DNA of 20,106 nucleotides from an uncultured Blautia sp. GTDB taxonomy: Bacteria > Bacillota > Clostridia > Lachnospirales > Lachnospiraceae. The position numbers were made by a program, and so were the translations under genes. Numbering within the stretch: position 1 is the first letter of the stretch; the number at the start of each line of letters is the position of its first letter. The notes below the pieces were generated by a model, which did no database searches, was not told the origin of the DNA, and was given only the letters and a program-made list of their open reading frames with translations. The stretch is taken from assembly GCA_900543715.1 (NCBI GenBank), contig UQSX01000055.1:1-20106 (forward strand), written 5' to 3'. Below are positions 1 to 6,401 of the stretch, piece by piece.

Positions 1-129
1 TGTGTGGAGGCCTGTCCATTCGGCGTTATGGTCAAGGCAGAGGAGTCACCGGTGAGCAGCAAATGTATTGCCTGTGGAATCTGTGCAAAAGCCTGTCCGG
101 CCGATGTTCTGGAAGTTGTAGAAGCATAA
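1..129 (+). CDS. 4Fe-4S ferredoxin-type protein, C-terminal fragment
   Basis: Only the last 42 codons are in the window; the frame is open to the left edge and stops with TAA at 127-129. The visible part has a CxxxCP half-motif (CVEACPFG), the end of a first 4Fe-4S cluster motif, then a complete CxxCxxCxxxCP motif (KCIACGICAKACP), so this is a dicluster ferredoxin fold that carries electrons between redox partners. It ends shortly after the second cluster, so the ferredoxin domain is at or near the C-terminus. It could be a free ferredoxin, an RnfB-like subunit or the electron-transfer subunit of an oxidoreductase; the missing N-terminal part would decide. A hairpin terminator follows about 20 bases after the stop, so it is the last gene of its transcript. 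Confidence 0.85.
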   Translation, partial: CVEACPFGVMVKAEESPVSSKCIACGICAKACPADVLEVVEA

Positions 130-148
130 ATTTCAGTAAAGAATACAT

Positions 149-198
149 AGGAGCATACCACGAACTCTACTAAGAGACGGGTATGCTCCTGCATTTTT
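149..198 (+). terminator. Rho-independent terminator of the ferredoxin-like gene
   Basis: A perfect 11-base inverted repeat, AGGAGCATACC (149-159) with GGTATGCTCCT (180-190), encloses a 20-base loop. Three bases later comes TTTTT (194-198). It lies between the stop at 129 and the next start at 238 and would isolate the hydrolase gene from upstream transcription. Confidence 0.75.
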
Positions 199-237
199 CT
201 GCGGGCAGCCGCATTAAAAAATTATGGGGTGAAAGTT

Positions 238-1161
238 ATGGAGAAAAAGACAGAGCGGATAATGTCCTGGTTTGACGGCCTGGGCCTGTCCCTGCTATGG
301 ACAAGACCAGAAGGAGAGATCAAAGGCGTTCTCCAGATTTCTCATGGAATGTGTGAACACAAAGAGAGATATCTGCCTTTTATGGAATATATGGCAGAGC
401 AGGGATATGCCGCAGTGATCCATGATCACAGAGGACACGGGAAAAGTGTAAAGAAAAAAGAAGATCTGGGATACTTTTACGGCGGCAGAGATAAGGGGCT
501 TGTGGAAGATCTCCATCAGGTAACCTGCTGGATCAAGGAGCGGTTTCCAGGCTCTCCTGTGTACATGCTGGGACACAGTATGGGAACTCTTGCGGCCAGA
601 ACTTATCTGAAGGAATACGATGGAGAACTTACAAAGCTGATACTTACGGGGCCCCCAAGTGCAAACCCTGCTGTGGATCTGGGACTGACCCTTGCCCGGC
701 TCCAGAGAAAGATCTGGGGAGGAAGATACAGGAGCAGGGAAATCCAGGCGCTGGCCTTTGGACCCTATGCTGCCAGATTTCCGGGGGAAGGCTCAGGATC
801 AGCGTGGATCTGCTCAGACAAAGAGGTGGTAAAGAAGTATGACGATTCCGAATACTGCGGCTTTGTCTTTACTGCTGACGGTTTTTTAGGGCTTTTTCTT
901 CTCCTGAAGGAAACTTACAGCACCAAAGGCTGGAAGATGAGAAACCCGGACTTGCCGGTGCTGTTTTTGGGCGGAGAGAAGGACCCCTGCATCGGAGGCG
1001 GAAGGCGCTTTGTAAAGCAGCTTCAGTTTTTGAAAAAGGTGGGATACAGGAAAATGACAGGAAGGATGTATCCGAATATGCGGCATGAAATCCTGAATGA
1101 GACCGGAAAAGAAGAGGTATATGCCAATATTGCGGCTTATCTGAGTAAACAGGTTTTCTGA
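238..1161 (+). CDS. Alpha/beta hydrolase, monoglyceride lipase/lysophospholipase-like
   Basis: The product is 307 residues with the serine hydrolase layout: an oxyanion-side SHG near residues 36-37, DHRGHG at about 63-68, the nucleophile elbow GHSMG with Ser114, the acid Asp249 in GGEKDP, and the base His283 in NMRHE. This is the Hydrolase_4 (PldB/monoglyceride lipase-like) type, which cleaves carboxylic esters such as monoacylglycerols or lysophospholipids; the real substrate is not visible. No signal peptide is apparent, so it is probably cytoplasmic. The frame also allows GTG at 229, but the only good Shine-Dalgarno, GGGGTG at 226-231, lies 6 bases before ATG 238, which favours 238. It stands alone, between an upstream terminator and a convergent VanZ gene. 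Confidence 0.9.
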   Translation: MEKKTERIMSWFDGLGLSLLWTRPEGEIKGVLQISHGMCEHKERYLPFMEYMAEQGYAAVIHDHRGHGKSVKKKEDLGYFYGGRDKGLVEDLHQVTCWIKERFPGSPVYMLGHSMGTLAARTYLKEYDGELTKLILTGPPSANPAVDLGLTLARLQRKIWGGRYRSREIQALAFGPYAARFPGEGSGSAWICSDKEVVKKYDDSEYCGFVFTADGFLGLFLLLKETYSTKGWKMRNPDLPVLFLGGEKDPCIGGGRRFVKQLQFLKKVGYRKMTGRMYPNMRHEILNETGKEEVYANIAAYLSKQVF

Positions 1162-1180
1162 AAAAGATGCGGGAAGGGCG

Positions 1181-1201
1181 CCTGCTGAATGTGTCAGCAG
1201 G
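1181..1201. other. Short hairpin between convergent genes
   Basis: A perfect 8-base stem, CCTGCTGA (1181-1188) with TCAGCAGG (1194-1201), has a 5-base loop. It lies between the stops of the hydrolase (1161) and the oppositely oriented VanZ gene (1241). No T-tract follows directly on either strand; the nearest run, AAAAA at 1161-1165, read as T on the minus strand, is about 15 bases away. It may be a weak or factor-assisted transcript end, or a 3' stabilising structure. Confidence 0.4.
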
Positions 1202-1240
1202 TCAGTTACCTTGCCCGGACAGGGGATTTTCGGTGGCATA

Positions 1241-1729
1241 CTAGTCGTCCCTGGCTGTAAAACTGTGGCAGAACAACTGAACCAGGACAATACCGATGAG
1301 AGCCCCGAGACTGTCGATGACCACATCTGTCTTTGCAGGGCCCCGTCCTGCCACAAAGGACTGGTGGAATTCGTCGGTACAGGCGAAGGCTACACAGAAA
1401 AGTCCTGCAAAGAGAAATAGCCAGAATCCTCTTAGACCATATACATAGAGTGGAAAAGAAATACAAATTGCCAGGATGCAGTATTCTGTCATATGGGCCA
1501 GCTTCCGGACCGGAAGCTCGATCTTATTTGCATAATATTCTTTGTCTGCTTCGGAAAGATTCTTTTCCAGGACCTGGTCTGCAACAGAGACAATGCCATA
1601 ACTGATTTTATAGCTGAGATTCCCAGAATCCACTCCCGTCTGGCTGGAAAAAGAGAAAATCATATACATGACCAGAAGGGCGGGGAGAAAGGAAAAAGGC
1701 TTTAAAAGATAGATAATAAATTTTTTCAT
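1241..1729 (-). CDS. VanZ-family membrane protein
   Basis: The product is 162 residues with several hydrophobic segments (about 10-27, 82-98, 100-118 and 138-153). It carries the marks of the VanZ family: FSSQ near 27-30, the RKLAHMTEY block at about 75-83, and the conserved TDEFHQSF...GR...D..IDSLG block at about 118-142. VanZ of Enterococcus confers low-level teicoplanin resistance, but most chromosomal homologues have no proven role, so antibiotic resistance should not be assumed. The longest frame begins at 1792, but ATG 1729 is preceded by AAAGGAAG a few bases upstream and opens directly into the first membrane helix, so it is the likely start. It is a single gene convergent with the hydrolase. 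Confidence 0.85.
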   Translation of the reverse strand: MKKFIIYLLKPFSFLPALLVMYMIFSFSSQTGVDSGNLSYKISYGIVSVADQVLEKNLSEADKEYYANKIELPVRKLAHMTEYCILAICISFPLYVYGLRGFWLFLFAGLFCVAFACTDEFHQSFVAGRGPAKTDVVIDSLGALIGIVLVQLFCHSFTARDD

Positions 1730-1756
1730 ACGCTTCCTTTCTGCTGCAAGAGAGAG

Positions 1757-1785
1757 ATTATACAAAAATCCAGTGTTCTTTTTGT
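1757..1785 (-). promoter_or_regulatory. Candidate promoter for the VanZ gene, with an inverted repeat
   Basis: On the minus strand a TATAAT (plus-strand 1757-1762) lies about 28 bases before the VanZ start. The element 17 bases further upstream (1780-1785, minus ACAAAA) matches the -35 consensus poorly. The same stretch holds a perfect 7-base inverted repeat, ACAAAAA (1762-1768) with TTTTTGT (1779-1785), covering the spacer and -35 region. It could be an operator or a coincidence of AT-rich sequence. Confidence 0.4.
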
Positions 1786-1877
1786 GCAGCAATGAAAATG
1801 CAGATAGATAGATTTACTAAGAAAGAGTAACATTTTTTGTAGAAAATGTAAAGAATTCAAAAGAAGTCAGGAATGAA

Positions 1878-1906
1878 TTGACAACGTCTTTTCAGAGTTT
1901 TATACT
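1878..1906 (+). promoter_or_regulatory. Sigma-A promoter of the T-box leader
   Basis: A perfect -35 TTGACA (1878-1883), a 17-base spacer and TATACT (1901-1906) form a near-consensus vegetative promoter. Transcription would begin around 1913, just ahead of T-box stem I. Immediately upstream a small AT-rich hairpin, ACATTTT (1830-1836) with AAAATGT (1843-1849), and the short repeat AGATAGATAGAT are present; I assign them no function. Confidence 0.85.
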
Positions 1907-1912
1907 GGATAC

Positions 1913-2220
1913 CAAAGAAAAAGACAACGGCAGTGAAGAGAAGAGTACATTTACAGGTACGTTACAGAGAGCTTCGGCAGGTGAAAGGAAGCACGGGGAA
2001 GTAAATGGAAGATGGTCTCGGAGCCTCGCACCGACTGGGGATTATTCTCCACAGGCTGCGATGGGAGCGCCCATTACAGCGCCAGGGTATAAGGAAGATT
2101 CCCGTACCCGCAGAGGTCTTTGCCGCAAGGCAGAGATAAAGTAAGGTGGTACCGTGAGGCATATGCCCTCGCCCTTATGTTTGAAAGATATCTTTCAGAT
2201 ATAAGGGCGGGGGCTTTTTT
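1913..2220 (+). promoter_or_regulatory. T-box riboswitch, probable tRNA-Met specificity
   Basis: This leader has the parts of a T-box element. Stem I starts with GGC (1929-1931)/GCC (2023-2025), an AGUGA kink-turn motif (1932-1936), GAGA (1938-1941)/UCUC (2016-2019), the loop-E motif AGUA (1944-1947), then CAUUUAC (1948-1954)/GUAAAUG (2001-2007). The distal hairpin is GCUUC (1971-1975)/GAAGC (1988-1992). The strand opposite AGUA is GAAGAUGG; its last triplet before the purine that abuts the helix is AUG (2012-2014). The conserved T-box AAGGUGGUACCGUG is at 2143-2156. Its UGGU (2147-2150) pairs with a tRNA ending ACCA, discriminator A. tRNA-Met fits both. Uncharged tRNA would stabilise the antiterminator (AAGG with CCUU 2173-2176) and switch on the transporter downstream. 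Confidence 0.93.
2165..2220 (+). terminator. Regulated terminator of the T-box leader
   Basis: A 14-base stem, 2165-2178 with 2201-2214 and one G-U pair, is topped by the inner stem TGAAAG/CTTTCA and followed by TTTTTT at 2215-2220. Its 5' arm overlaps the 3' side of the antiterminator, as expected for the two exclusive folds of a T-box. The transporter start lies 45 bases further on. Confidence 0.9.
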
Positions 2221-2265
2221 GTTTCTACAGGCGAAGAACCCTGCTGCCGAAAAGGAGGAAAAGAA

Positions 2266-3618
2266 ATGGACAAACAAGAAAAGAAAAAAACTGGAGAGGC
2301 CAAGTGGTCCGGAAGTCTGGGCTTTATTATGGCGGCGGCAGGTTCTGCCGTAGGTATGGGCAATTTATGGAGATTTCCTATGCTGGTAGGGGAGAACGGA
2401 GGAGGAGCCTTTGTTCTGATTTATCTGATCTGTATTGTTCTGGTGGGAATCCCCATGATCATTGCAGAAGTTACTATTGGCCGGTCCGGAGGAAAAGATG
2501 CTTTCGGAAGCTATAAAGCTCTGAATCCAAAATGGGGCGGCGTAGGTATCCTGGCAGTGATCACAAGTTTTATCGGTCTGTCTTATTATGCAGTATTAGG
2601 TGGCTGGGTAATCAGGTATATTTTTGCATCTGGGGCAAATACATCCAAAGACGGAGCAGCCTTTTTTGCAGATTTTACCGCCAATACAGAAAGTCAGATC
2701 ATTTATTATCTGATATTTATGGTTCTTACTGTGCTGATCGTTGCCAGAGGGGTTCAAAAGGGAATTGAAAAGGCATGTAAGATTATGATGCCCCTTCTTC
2801 TGGTGTGTATTATCGTTGTTGCTATTCGCTCTTGTACCCTTCCCGGAGCAGGAGCAGGTATTGAGTTTTTCCTGAAACCAGATTTTTCCAAGCTGACACC
2901 GGGAGCCTTTCTGGGAGCTTTGGGACAGGTGTTCTTCTCTCTGTCTCTGGGAACTGGAGCTACGATTACTTACGGTGCTTACCTGGGAAAAGACCAGAAG
3001 ATTGTCAACAGCGCCTGCTGTATTGCAGGGTGTGATACTCTGGTAGCAATGCTGGCAGGATTCGCTATCCTTCCTGCTGTTTTTGCCTTCGGATTTGATC
3101 CGGAAAGCGGTCCAAGCCTGATGTTCCAGACCCTTCCTACAGTGTTTGGTGAAATGCCGGGAGGTCAGATCTTTGGTGTGATCTTCTTTATCCTGGTGCT
3201 GTTTGCAGCAGCTACCACAAGTATTGCTTATCTGGAAGTAGTGGTATCTTTTGCCATGAATACCTTTAAGGTTTCCAGGATAAAAGCATCGGTAATTTCT
3301 GGAATCTTGATTTCTATTGCAGGAGTTCCCAGTGCTCTCAGTTTTGGCCTCTGGAGTGATATAAAGATTGCAGGAAAAGGATTTTTTGACCTGGCTGACC
3401 ATCTGGTTTCCAATGTTTCCCTGCCTATCGGAGCTATTCTGGCCTGCGTGTTCATTGGCTGGGTATGGAAGACCAAGAATGCAGTGAAAGAAATTACAAA
3501 CAATGGAAAAGCTGCCTTCAAGCTGGCGCCGGTGTGGTCTGCTCTGGTAAAATATGTTGTTCCTGTTCTTATTGGGATCATTTTCGTTACTTCCAGCGGC
3601 GTTCTGGATATATTTTAA
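2266..3618 (+). CDS. NSS (SNF) family sodium-dependent transporter, probable methionine importer
   Basis: The product is 450 residues, largely hydrophobic, with about 11 membrane helices, like the short bacterial NSS transporters (MhsT, Tyt1) that lack helix 12. The unwound first helix, GSAVGMGNLWRFP at about 26-38, is the family signature and forms the sodium and substrate site. Family members import amino acids together with Na+ across the cytoplasmic membrane. Sequence alone does not name the substrate, but the T-box leader reads as tRNA-Met specific, and NSS-type methionine transport is known (MetP of Corynebacterium glutamicum), so methionine is the best guess. No small MetS-like partner gene is adjacent. 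GGAGG at 2254-2258 precedes ATG 2266. No clear terminator follows. Confidence 0.93.
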   Translation: MDKQEKKKTGEAKWSGSLGFIMAAAGSAVGMGNLWRFPMLVGENGGGAFVLIYLICIVLVGIPMIIAEVTIGRSGGKDAFGSYKALNPKWGGVGILAVITSFIGLSYYAVLGGWVIRYIFASGANTSKDGAAFFADFTANTESQIIYYLIFMVLTVLIVARGVQKGIEKACKIMMPLLLVCIIVVAIRSCTLPGAGAGIEFFLKPDFSKLTPGAFLGALGQVFFSLSLGTGATITYGAYLGKDQKIVNSACCIAGCDTLVAMLAGFAILPAVFAFGFDPESGPSLMFQTLPTVFGEMPGGQIFGVIFFILVLFAAATTSIAYLEVVVSFAMNTFKVSRIKASVISGILISIAGVPSALSFGLWSDIKIAGKGFFDLADHLVSNVSLPIGAILACVFIGWVWKTKNAVKEITNNGKAAFKLAPVWSALVKYVVPVLIGIIFVTSSGVLDIF

Positions 3619-3639
3619 TGTGCTTTTCCTGAAATTTTA

Positions 3640-3648
3640 TGATATGAT
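3640..3648 (+). promoter_or_regulatory. Extended -10 promoter for thyA-dfrA
   Basis: TG (3640-3641), one base, then TATGAT (3643-3648) is an extended -10 element 53 bases before the thyA start. The -35 position, 17 bases upstream (GTGCTT), is poor, which is usual with extended -10 promoters. Read-through from the transporter gene is also possible because no terminator separates them. Confidence 0.5.
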
Positions 3649-3701
3649 AGTAGGCAGAAAATCTTATTAAGGGATAAAATGATGTTAGAGAGGAGAAGCC
3701 T

Positions 3702-4553
3702 ATGAGTTTGGCAGACAAACTGTTTATTGATATGTGCCGGGATATTCTGGATAATGGTACAGATACAAAAGGAGAGAAGGTACGGCCTCATTGGGAGGAT
3801 ACCGGAGAGGCAGCCTATACCATCAAACGTTTTGGTGTGGTGAATCGTTATGACCTGAGAAAAGAGTTTCCAGCTTTGACTCTGCGGAAGACAGGGCTGA
3901 AAACCTGTATGGACGAGATCCTCTGGATCTATCAGAGAAAATCAAACAATATCCACGATTTAAACGCCCATATCTGGGATGCCTGGGCAGACAAAGATGG
4001 CTCTATCGGTACCTGCTACGGAGATGTGGTGAGACGAAAATTCCTCTACAAAGGGGAAGAAGTAGACCAGATGGATTATGTGCTGAAGCAGCTGAAGGAG
4101 AATCCTTACAGCCGGAGGATCATGACCAATCTGTATCAGTTTGAATATCTTCACAGCGGCGCCCTTGACCCATGCTGTTACAGTATGACCTATAATGTGA
4201 CCAAGGATAACGATCAGGACAGACTGGTCCTGAACGGAGTGCTGAATCAGCGTTCTCAGGACGTGCTGGCGGCCAATAACTGGAATGTGTGCCAGTATGC
4301 CATCCTGCTTATGATGGTGGCGCAGGTTAATGACATGATTCCCGGAGAACTGGTCCATGTGATCGCCGATGCCCACATTTATGACAGGCATGTGCCGGTA
4401 ATCGAGGAACTGATCAGCAGAGAGACCTATCCTGCTCCAAAGGTTTGTCTGAACCCTGAGATTAAGAACTTCTACGACTTTACTACAGCAGATCTGATCG
4501 TGGAAAACTATCAGGCAGGACCTCAGATTAAAAATATACCGATTGCGGTGTAA
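3702..4553 (+). CDS. thyA: Thymidylate synthase ThyA
   Basis: This enzyme methylates dUMP to dTMP, using 5,10-methylene-tetrahydrofolate and releasing dihydrofolate. The product has 283 residues, normal for the family. Visible elements are WADKDGSIGTCYG at about 95-107, the phosphate-binding SRR (137-139), the catalytic cysteine Cys158 after Pro157, QRSQD (183-187), Asn195 (equivalent to E. coli Asn177) and HIYDRH (225-230). The usual PCH at the catalytic site is PCC here, so Cys159 replaces the conserved histidine. The sequence departs from E. coli ThyA in several loops but keeps the core residues, so it should be active. AGAGGAG at 3690-3696 precedes the ATG. dfrA follows 66 bases later and recycles the dihydrofolate produced. 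Confidence 0.95.
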   Translation: MSLADKLFIDMCRDILDNGTDTKGEKVRPHWEDTGEAAYTIKRFGVVNRYDLRKEFPALTLRKTGLKTCMDEILWIYQRKSNNIHDLNAHIWDAWADKDGSIGTCYGDVVRRKFLYKGEEVDQMDYVLKQLKENPYSRRIMTNLYQFEYLHSGALDPCCYSMTYNVTKDNDQDRLVLNGVLNQRSQDVLAANNWNVCQYAILLMMVAQVNDMIPGELVHVIADAHIYDRHVPVIEELISRETYPAPKVCLNPEIKNFYDFTTADLIVENYQAGPQIKNIPIAV

Positions 4554-4619
4554 GTATGTTTTTTGAAAAAGACTGCTGAGAATACAGCAATATGGGACAG
4601 AGAACAGGAGAAAACAGAC

Positions 4620-5111
4620 ATGAATTTAATTGTAGCTGTGGATTCCAACTGGGGAATCGGAAAAGATAACAAACTGCTGGTGAGTATTCCGGCAGATATG
4701 AAGTTTTTCAGGACAACTACTACGGGAAAGGTAGTGATCATGGGAAGAAAAACTCTGGAGAGTTTTCCGAACGGACTGCCGCTGAAAAACAGAGTCAATA
4801 TCGTCCTGACAGGAAATAAAGATTACAAGGTAAAAGATGCCGTGGTGGTCCATAGCGTGGAAGAAGCCTTGGAAGAAGCTGGAAAATATCCGACAGAAGA
4901 TGTGTATGTAATTGGCGGCGACAGTGTTTACCGCCAGATGCTTCCCTACTGCAGCAAGGCTCATGTGACCAAGATTGATTTTGCCTACCAGGCAGATACT
5001 TTTTTTCCGGATCTGGATGAAATGGAAGAGTGGAAGATTACAGAGGAAAGTGAAGAACAGACCTATTTTGATCTGGAGTATGCTTTTGTAACTTATGAAA
5101 AGAAAGAATAA
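4620..5111 (+). CDS. folA: Dihydrofolate reductase
   Basis: It reduces dihydrofolate to tetrahydrofolate with NADPH, regenerating the folate that ThyA oxidises; it is the target of trimethoprim. The product has 163 residues, a typical length. The N-terminus MNLIVAVDSNWGIG fits the family, Asp26 in IPADMKFF is the catalytic acid (E. coli Asp27), GRKTLESFP binds NADPH, and VIGGDSVY is the glycine-rich nucleotide loop. The frame extends back to TTG 4563, but that would add a non-family tail, and CAGGAG (4605-4610) sits 9 bases before ATG 4620. It is the second gene of a thyA-folA pair and ends at a strong bidirectional terminator. Confidence 0.95.
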   Translation: MNLIVAVDSNWGIGKDNKLLVSIPADMKFFRTTTTGKVVIMGRKTLESFPNGLPLKNRVNIVLTGNKDYKVKDAVVVHSVEEALEEAGKYPTEDVYVIGGDSVYRQMLPYCSKAHVTKIDFAYQADTFFPDLDEMEEWKITEESEEQTYFDLEYAFVTYEKKE

Positions 5112-5135
5112 GAGCCTGTATATCAGGCAATTATT

Positions 5136-5164
5136 AAAAACAGGGGCCGGCAGCCCCTGTTTTT
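5136..5164. terminator. Bidirectional terminator between folA and ilvE
   Basis: AAAAACAGGGGC (5136-5147) pairs perfectly with GCCCCTGTTTTT (5153-5164) around the 5-base loop CGGCA. A GC stem flanked by an A-run on one side and a T-run on the other ends transcription from both strands, serving the convergent folA and ilvE genes. Confidence 0.92.
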
Positions 5165-5180
5165 ACGTCAAAAGAAATGT

Positions 5181-6206
5181 TTATTCGATCACTTTGATCC
5201 AGCCTTCCGGTGCTTCGATCCTTCCCATCTGGATGCCGGTCAGGGTATCGTACAGCTTCTGGGTAACAGGTCCCATGGCTTCCATACCGCTTGGGAAGCA
5301 GATGTCTTTTCCGTGGTCTACGATTTTTCCTACAGGGGAGATCACAGCAGCAGTACCGCACAGACCGCACTCTGCAAATTCCGGAACTTCTTCAAAGAAG
5401 ACTTCTCTTTCTTCTACTTCCATTCCCAGATATTTCTCAGCTACATATTCCAGAGAACGGCGGGTGATAGAAGGCAGGATACTGTTGGATTTTGGTGTTA
5501 CCAGCTTGTTGTCTTTGGTGATAAAGATAAAGTTGGCGCCGCCGGTTTCTTCTACCTTGGTTCTGGTAGCTGCGTCCAGATACATGTTTTCATCATAACC
5601 CTGATTGTGAGCGTCTACGATTGCATGAAGGCTCATGGCGTAGTTCAGTCCTGCTTTGATATGCCCGGTTCCGTGAGGAGCAGCCCGGTCAAAATCACAG
5701 ACACGGATGGTAATGGGTTTTGCCCCGCCTTTGAAGTAAGGGCCTACCGGTGTGGTAAATACACGGAACTGGTATTCATCTGCCGGTTTAACACCGATCA
5801 CAGGATTGCTTCCGAACATATAAGGACGGATATATAAAGTGGCTCCTGATCCGTAAGGAGGCACATAAGCTGCATTTGCTTTTACAGTCTGAACCACAGC
5901 GTCTACGAAACGGTCTGCGGGGAATACGGGCATTTCCAGTCTCTTTGCGGAATTTACCATACGCTCTGCGTTTAAGTCAGGACGGAAGGTCACAATACGT
6001 CCGTCCTCTGTGGTGTAGGCTTTTAATCCTTCAAAGACAGACTGAGAATACTGGAGCACTCCTGCGCACTCGCTGATGGTTACCATATCATCCTGTGTTA
6101 AAACACCATCATCCCAGGCTCCATCTTTAAAATTAGATACATAACGGTAATCGGTCTTCATATAAGCAAAGCCCAGATTTGACCAGTCAATGTTCTTTTT
6201 TTCCAT
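5181..6206 (-). CDS. ilvE: Branched-chain amino acid aminotransferase
   Basis: This PLP enzyme moves the amino group between glutamate and the keto acids of leucine, isoleucine and valine, the last step of their synthesis. The product has 341 residues and belongs to fold-type IV, BCAT type II. Key elements are SVFEGLKAY at about 56-64, IRPYMFGS at about 126-133, the PLP lysine Lys184 in GTGHIKAGLNYA, and EETGGANFIFI with Glu220. The longest frame starts at 6221, but the SD GGAGG is ideally placed 8 bases before the next ATG at 6206 and overlaps the first ATG's own codons, so 6206 is chosen. It is a single gene with its own promoter at 6280-6308; no T-box or leader peptide is seen before it. 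Confidence 0.95.
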   Translation of the reverse strand: MEKKNIDWSNLGFAYMKTDYRYVSNFKDGAWDDGVLTQDDMVTISECAGVLQYSQSVFEGLKAYTTEDGRIVTFRPDLNAERMVNSAKRLEMPVFPADRFVDAVVQTVKANAAYVPPYGSGATLYIRPYMFGSNPVIGVKPADEYQFRVFTTPVGPYFKGGAKPITIRVCDFDRAAPHGTGHIKAGLNYAMSLHAIVDAHNQGYDENMYLDAATRTKVEETGGANFIFITKDNKLVTPKSNSILPSITRRSLEYVAEKYLGMEVEEREVFFEEVPEFAECGLCGTAAVISPVGKIVDHGKDICFPSGMEAMGPVTQKLYDTLTGIQMGRIEAPEGWIKVIE

Positions 6207-6279
6207 TTTAGGTTCCTCCATTCCTGCCGCCAGATTGCGGTATGTATTATTTATAGATATAGTAAATTAAGTTTTTATC

Positions 6280-6308
6280 ATTATAAAACTTTAATGTGTG
6301 AATTGCAA
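6280..6308 (-). promoter_or_regulatory. Sigma-A promoter of ilvE
   Basis: On the minus strand TTGCAA (plus 6303-6308), a 17-base spacer and TATAAT (plus 6280-6285) form a strong promoter, giving a 5' leader of about 65 bases before the ATG at 6206. TTGCAA is itself palindromic. Confidence 0.75.
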
Positions 6309-6319
6309 GAGAAGTTCCG

Positions 6320-6348
6320 TTGCTTTTTTATATTCTTTCATATATAAT
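6320..6348 (+). promoter_or_regulatory. Sigma-A promoter of the xpaC-telA pair
   Basis: TTGCTT (6320-6325), a 17-base spacer and TATAAT (6343-6348) make a good vegetative promoter 53 bases before the XpaC-like start. Its -35 box is 11 bases from the -35 box of the divergent ilvE promoter, so the two are arranged back to back. Confidence 0.75.
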
Positions 6349-6401
6349 CAAAAGTAAAAGCAGCCTTTCGGGGCGAAAATCTAAGATCAGGAAGTGAAAT
6401 T

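Noticed and set aside
1181..1201. Hairpin as a definite rho-independent terminator
   Set aside because: The stem is perfect but no T-tract follows directly on either strand, so it is listed only as a hairpin.
1803..1814. AGATAGATAGAT short tandem repeat
   Set aside because: Only three copies of a 4-base unit; too short to be more than chance.
2013..2015. UGG as the T-box specifier (tRNA-Trp)
   Set aside because: The following base would already be in the helix rather than the purine expected after a specifier, and the T-box UGGU does not pair with the G73 discriminator of tRNA-Trp.
1878..2144. An 88-codon plus-strand frame inside the T-box leader
   Set aside because: It covers the promoter and structured RNA, has no Shine-Dalgarno sequence, and the conserved bases are explained by the riboswitch.
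2596..3402. A 268-codon minus-strand frame opposite the NSS transporter
   Set aside because: The translation is rich in Ser, Cys, His and Gln, as expected from the reverse complement of a membrane protein; no motif or ribosome binding site supports it.
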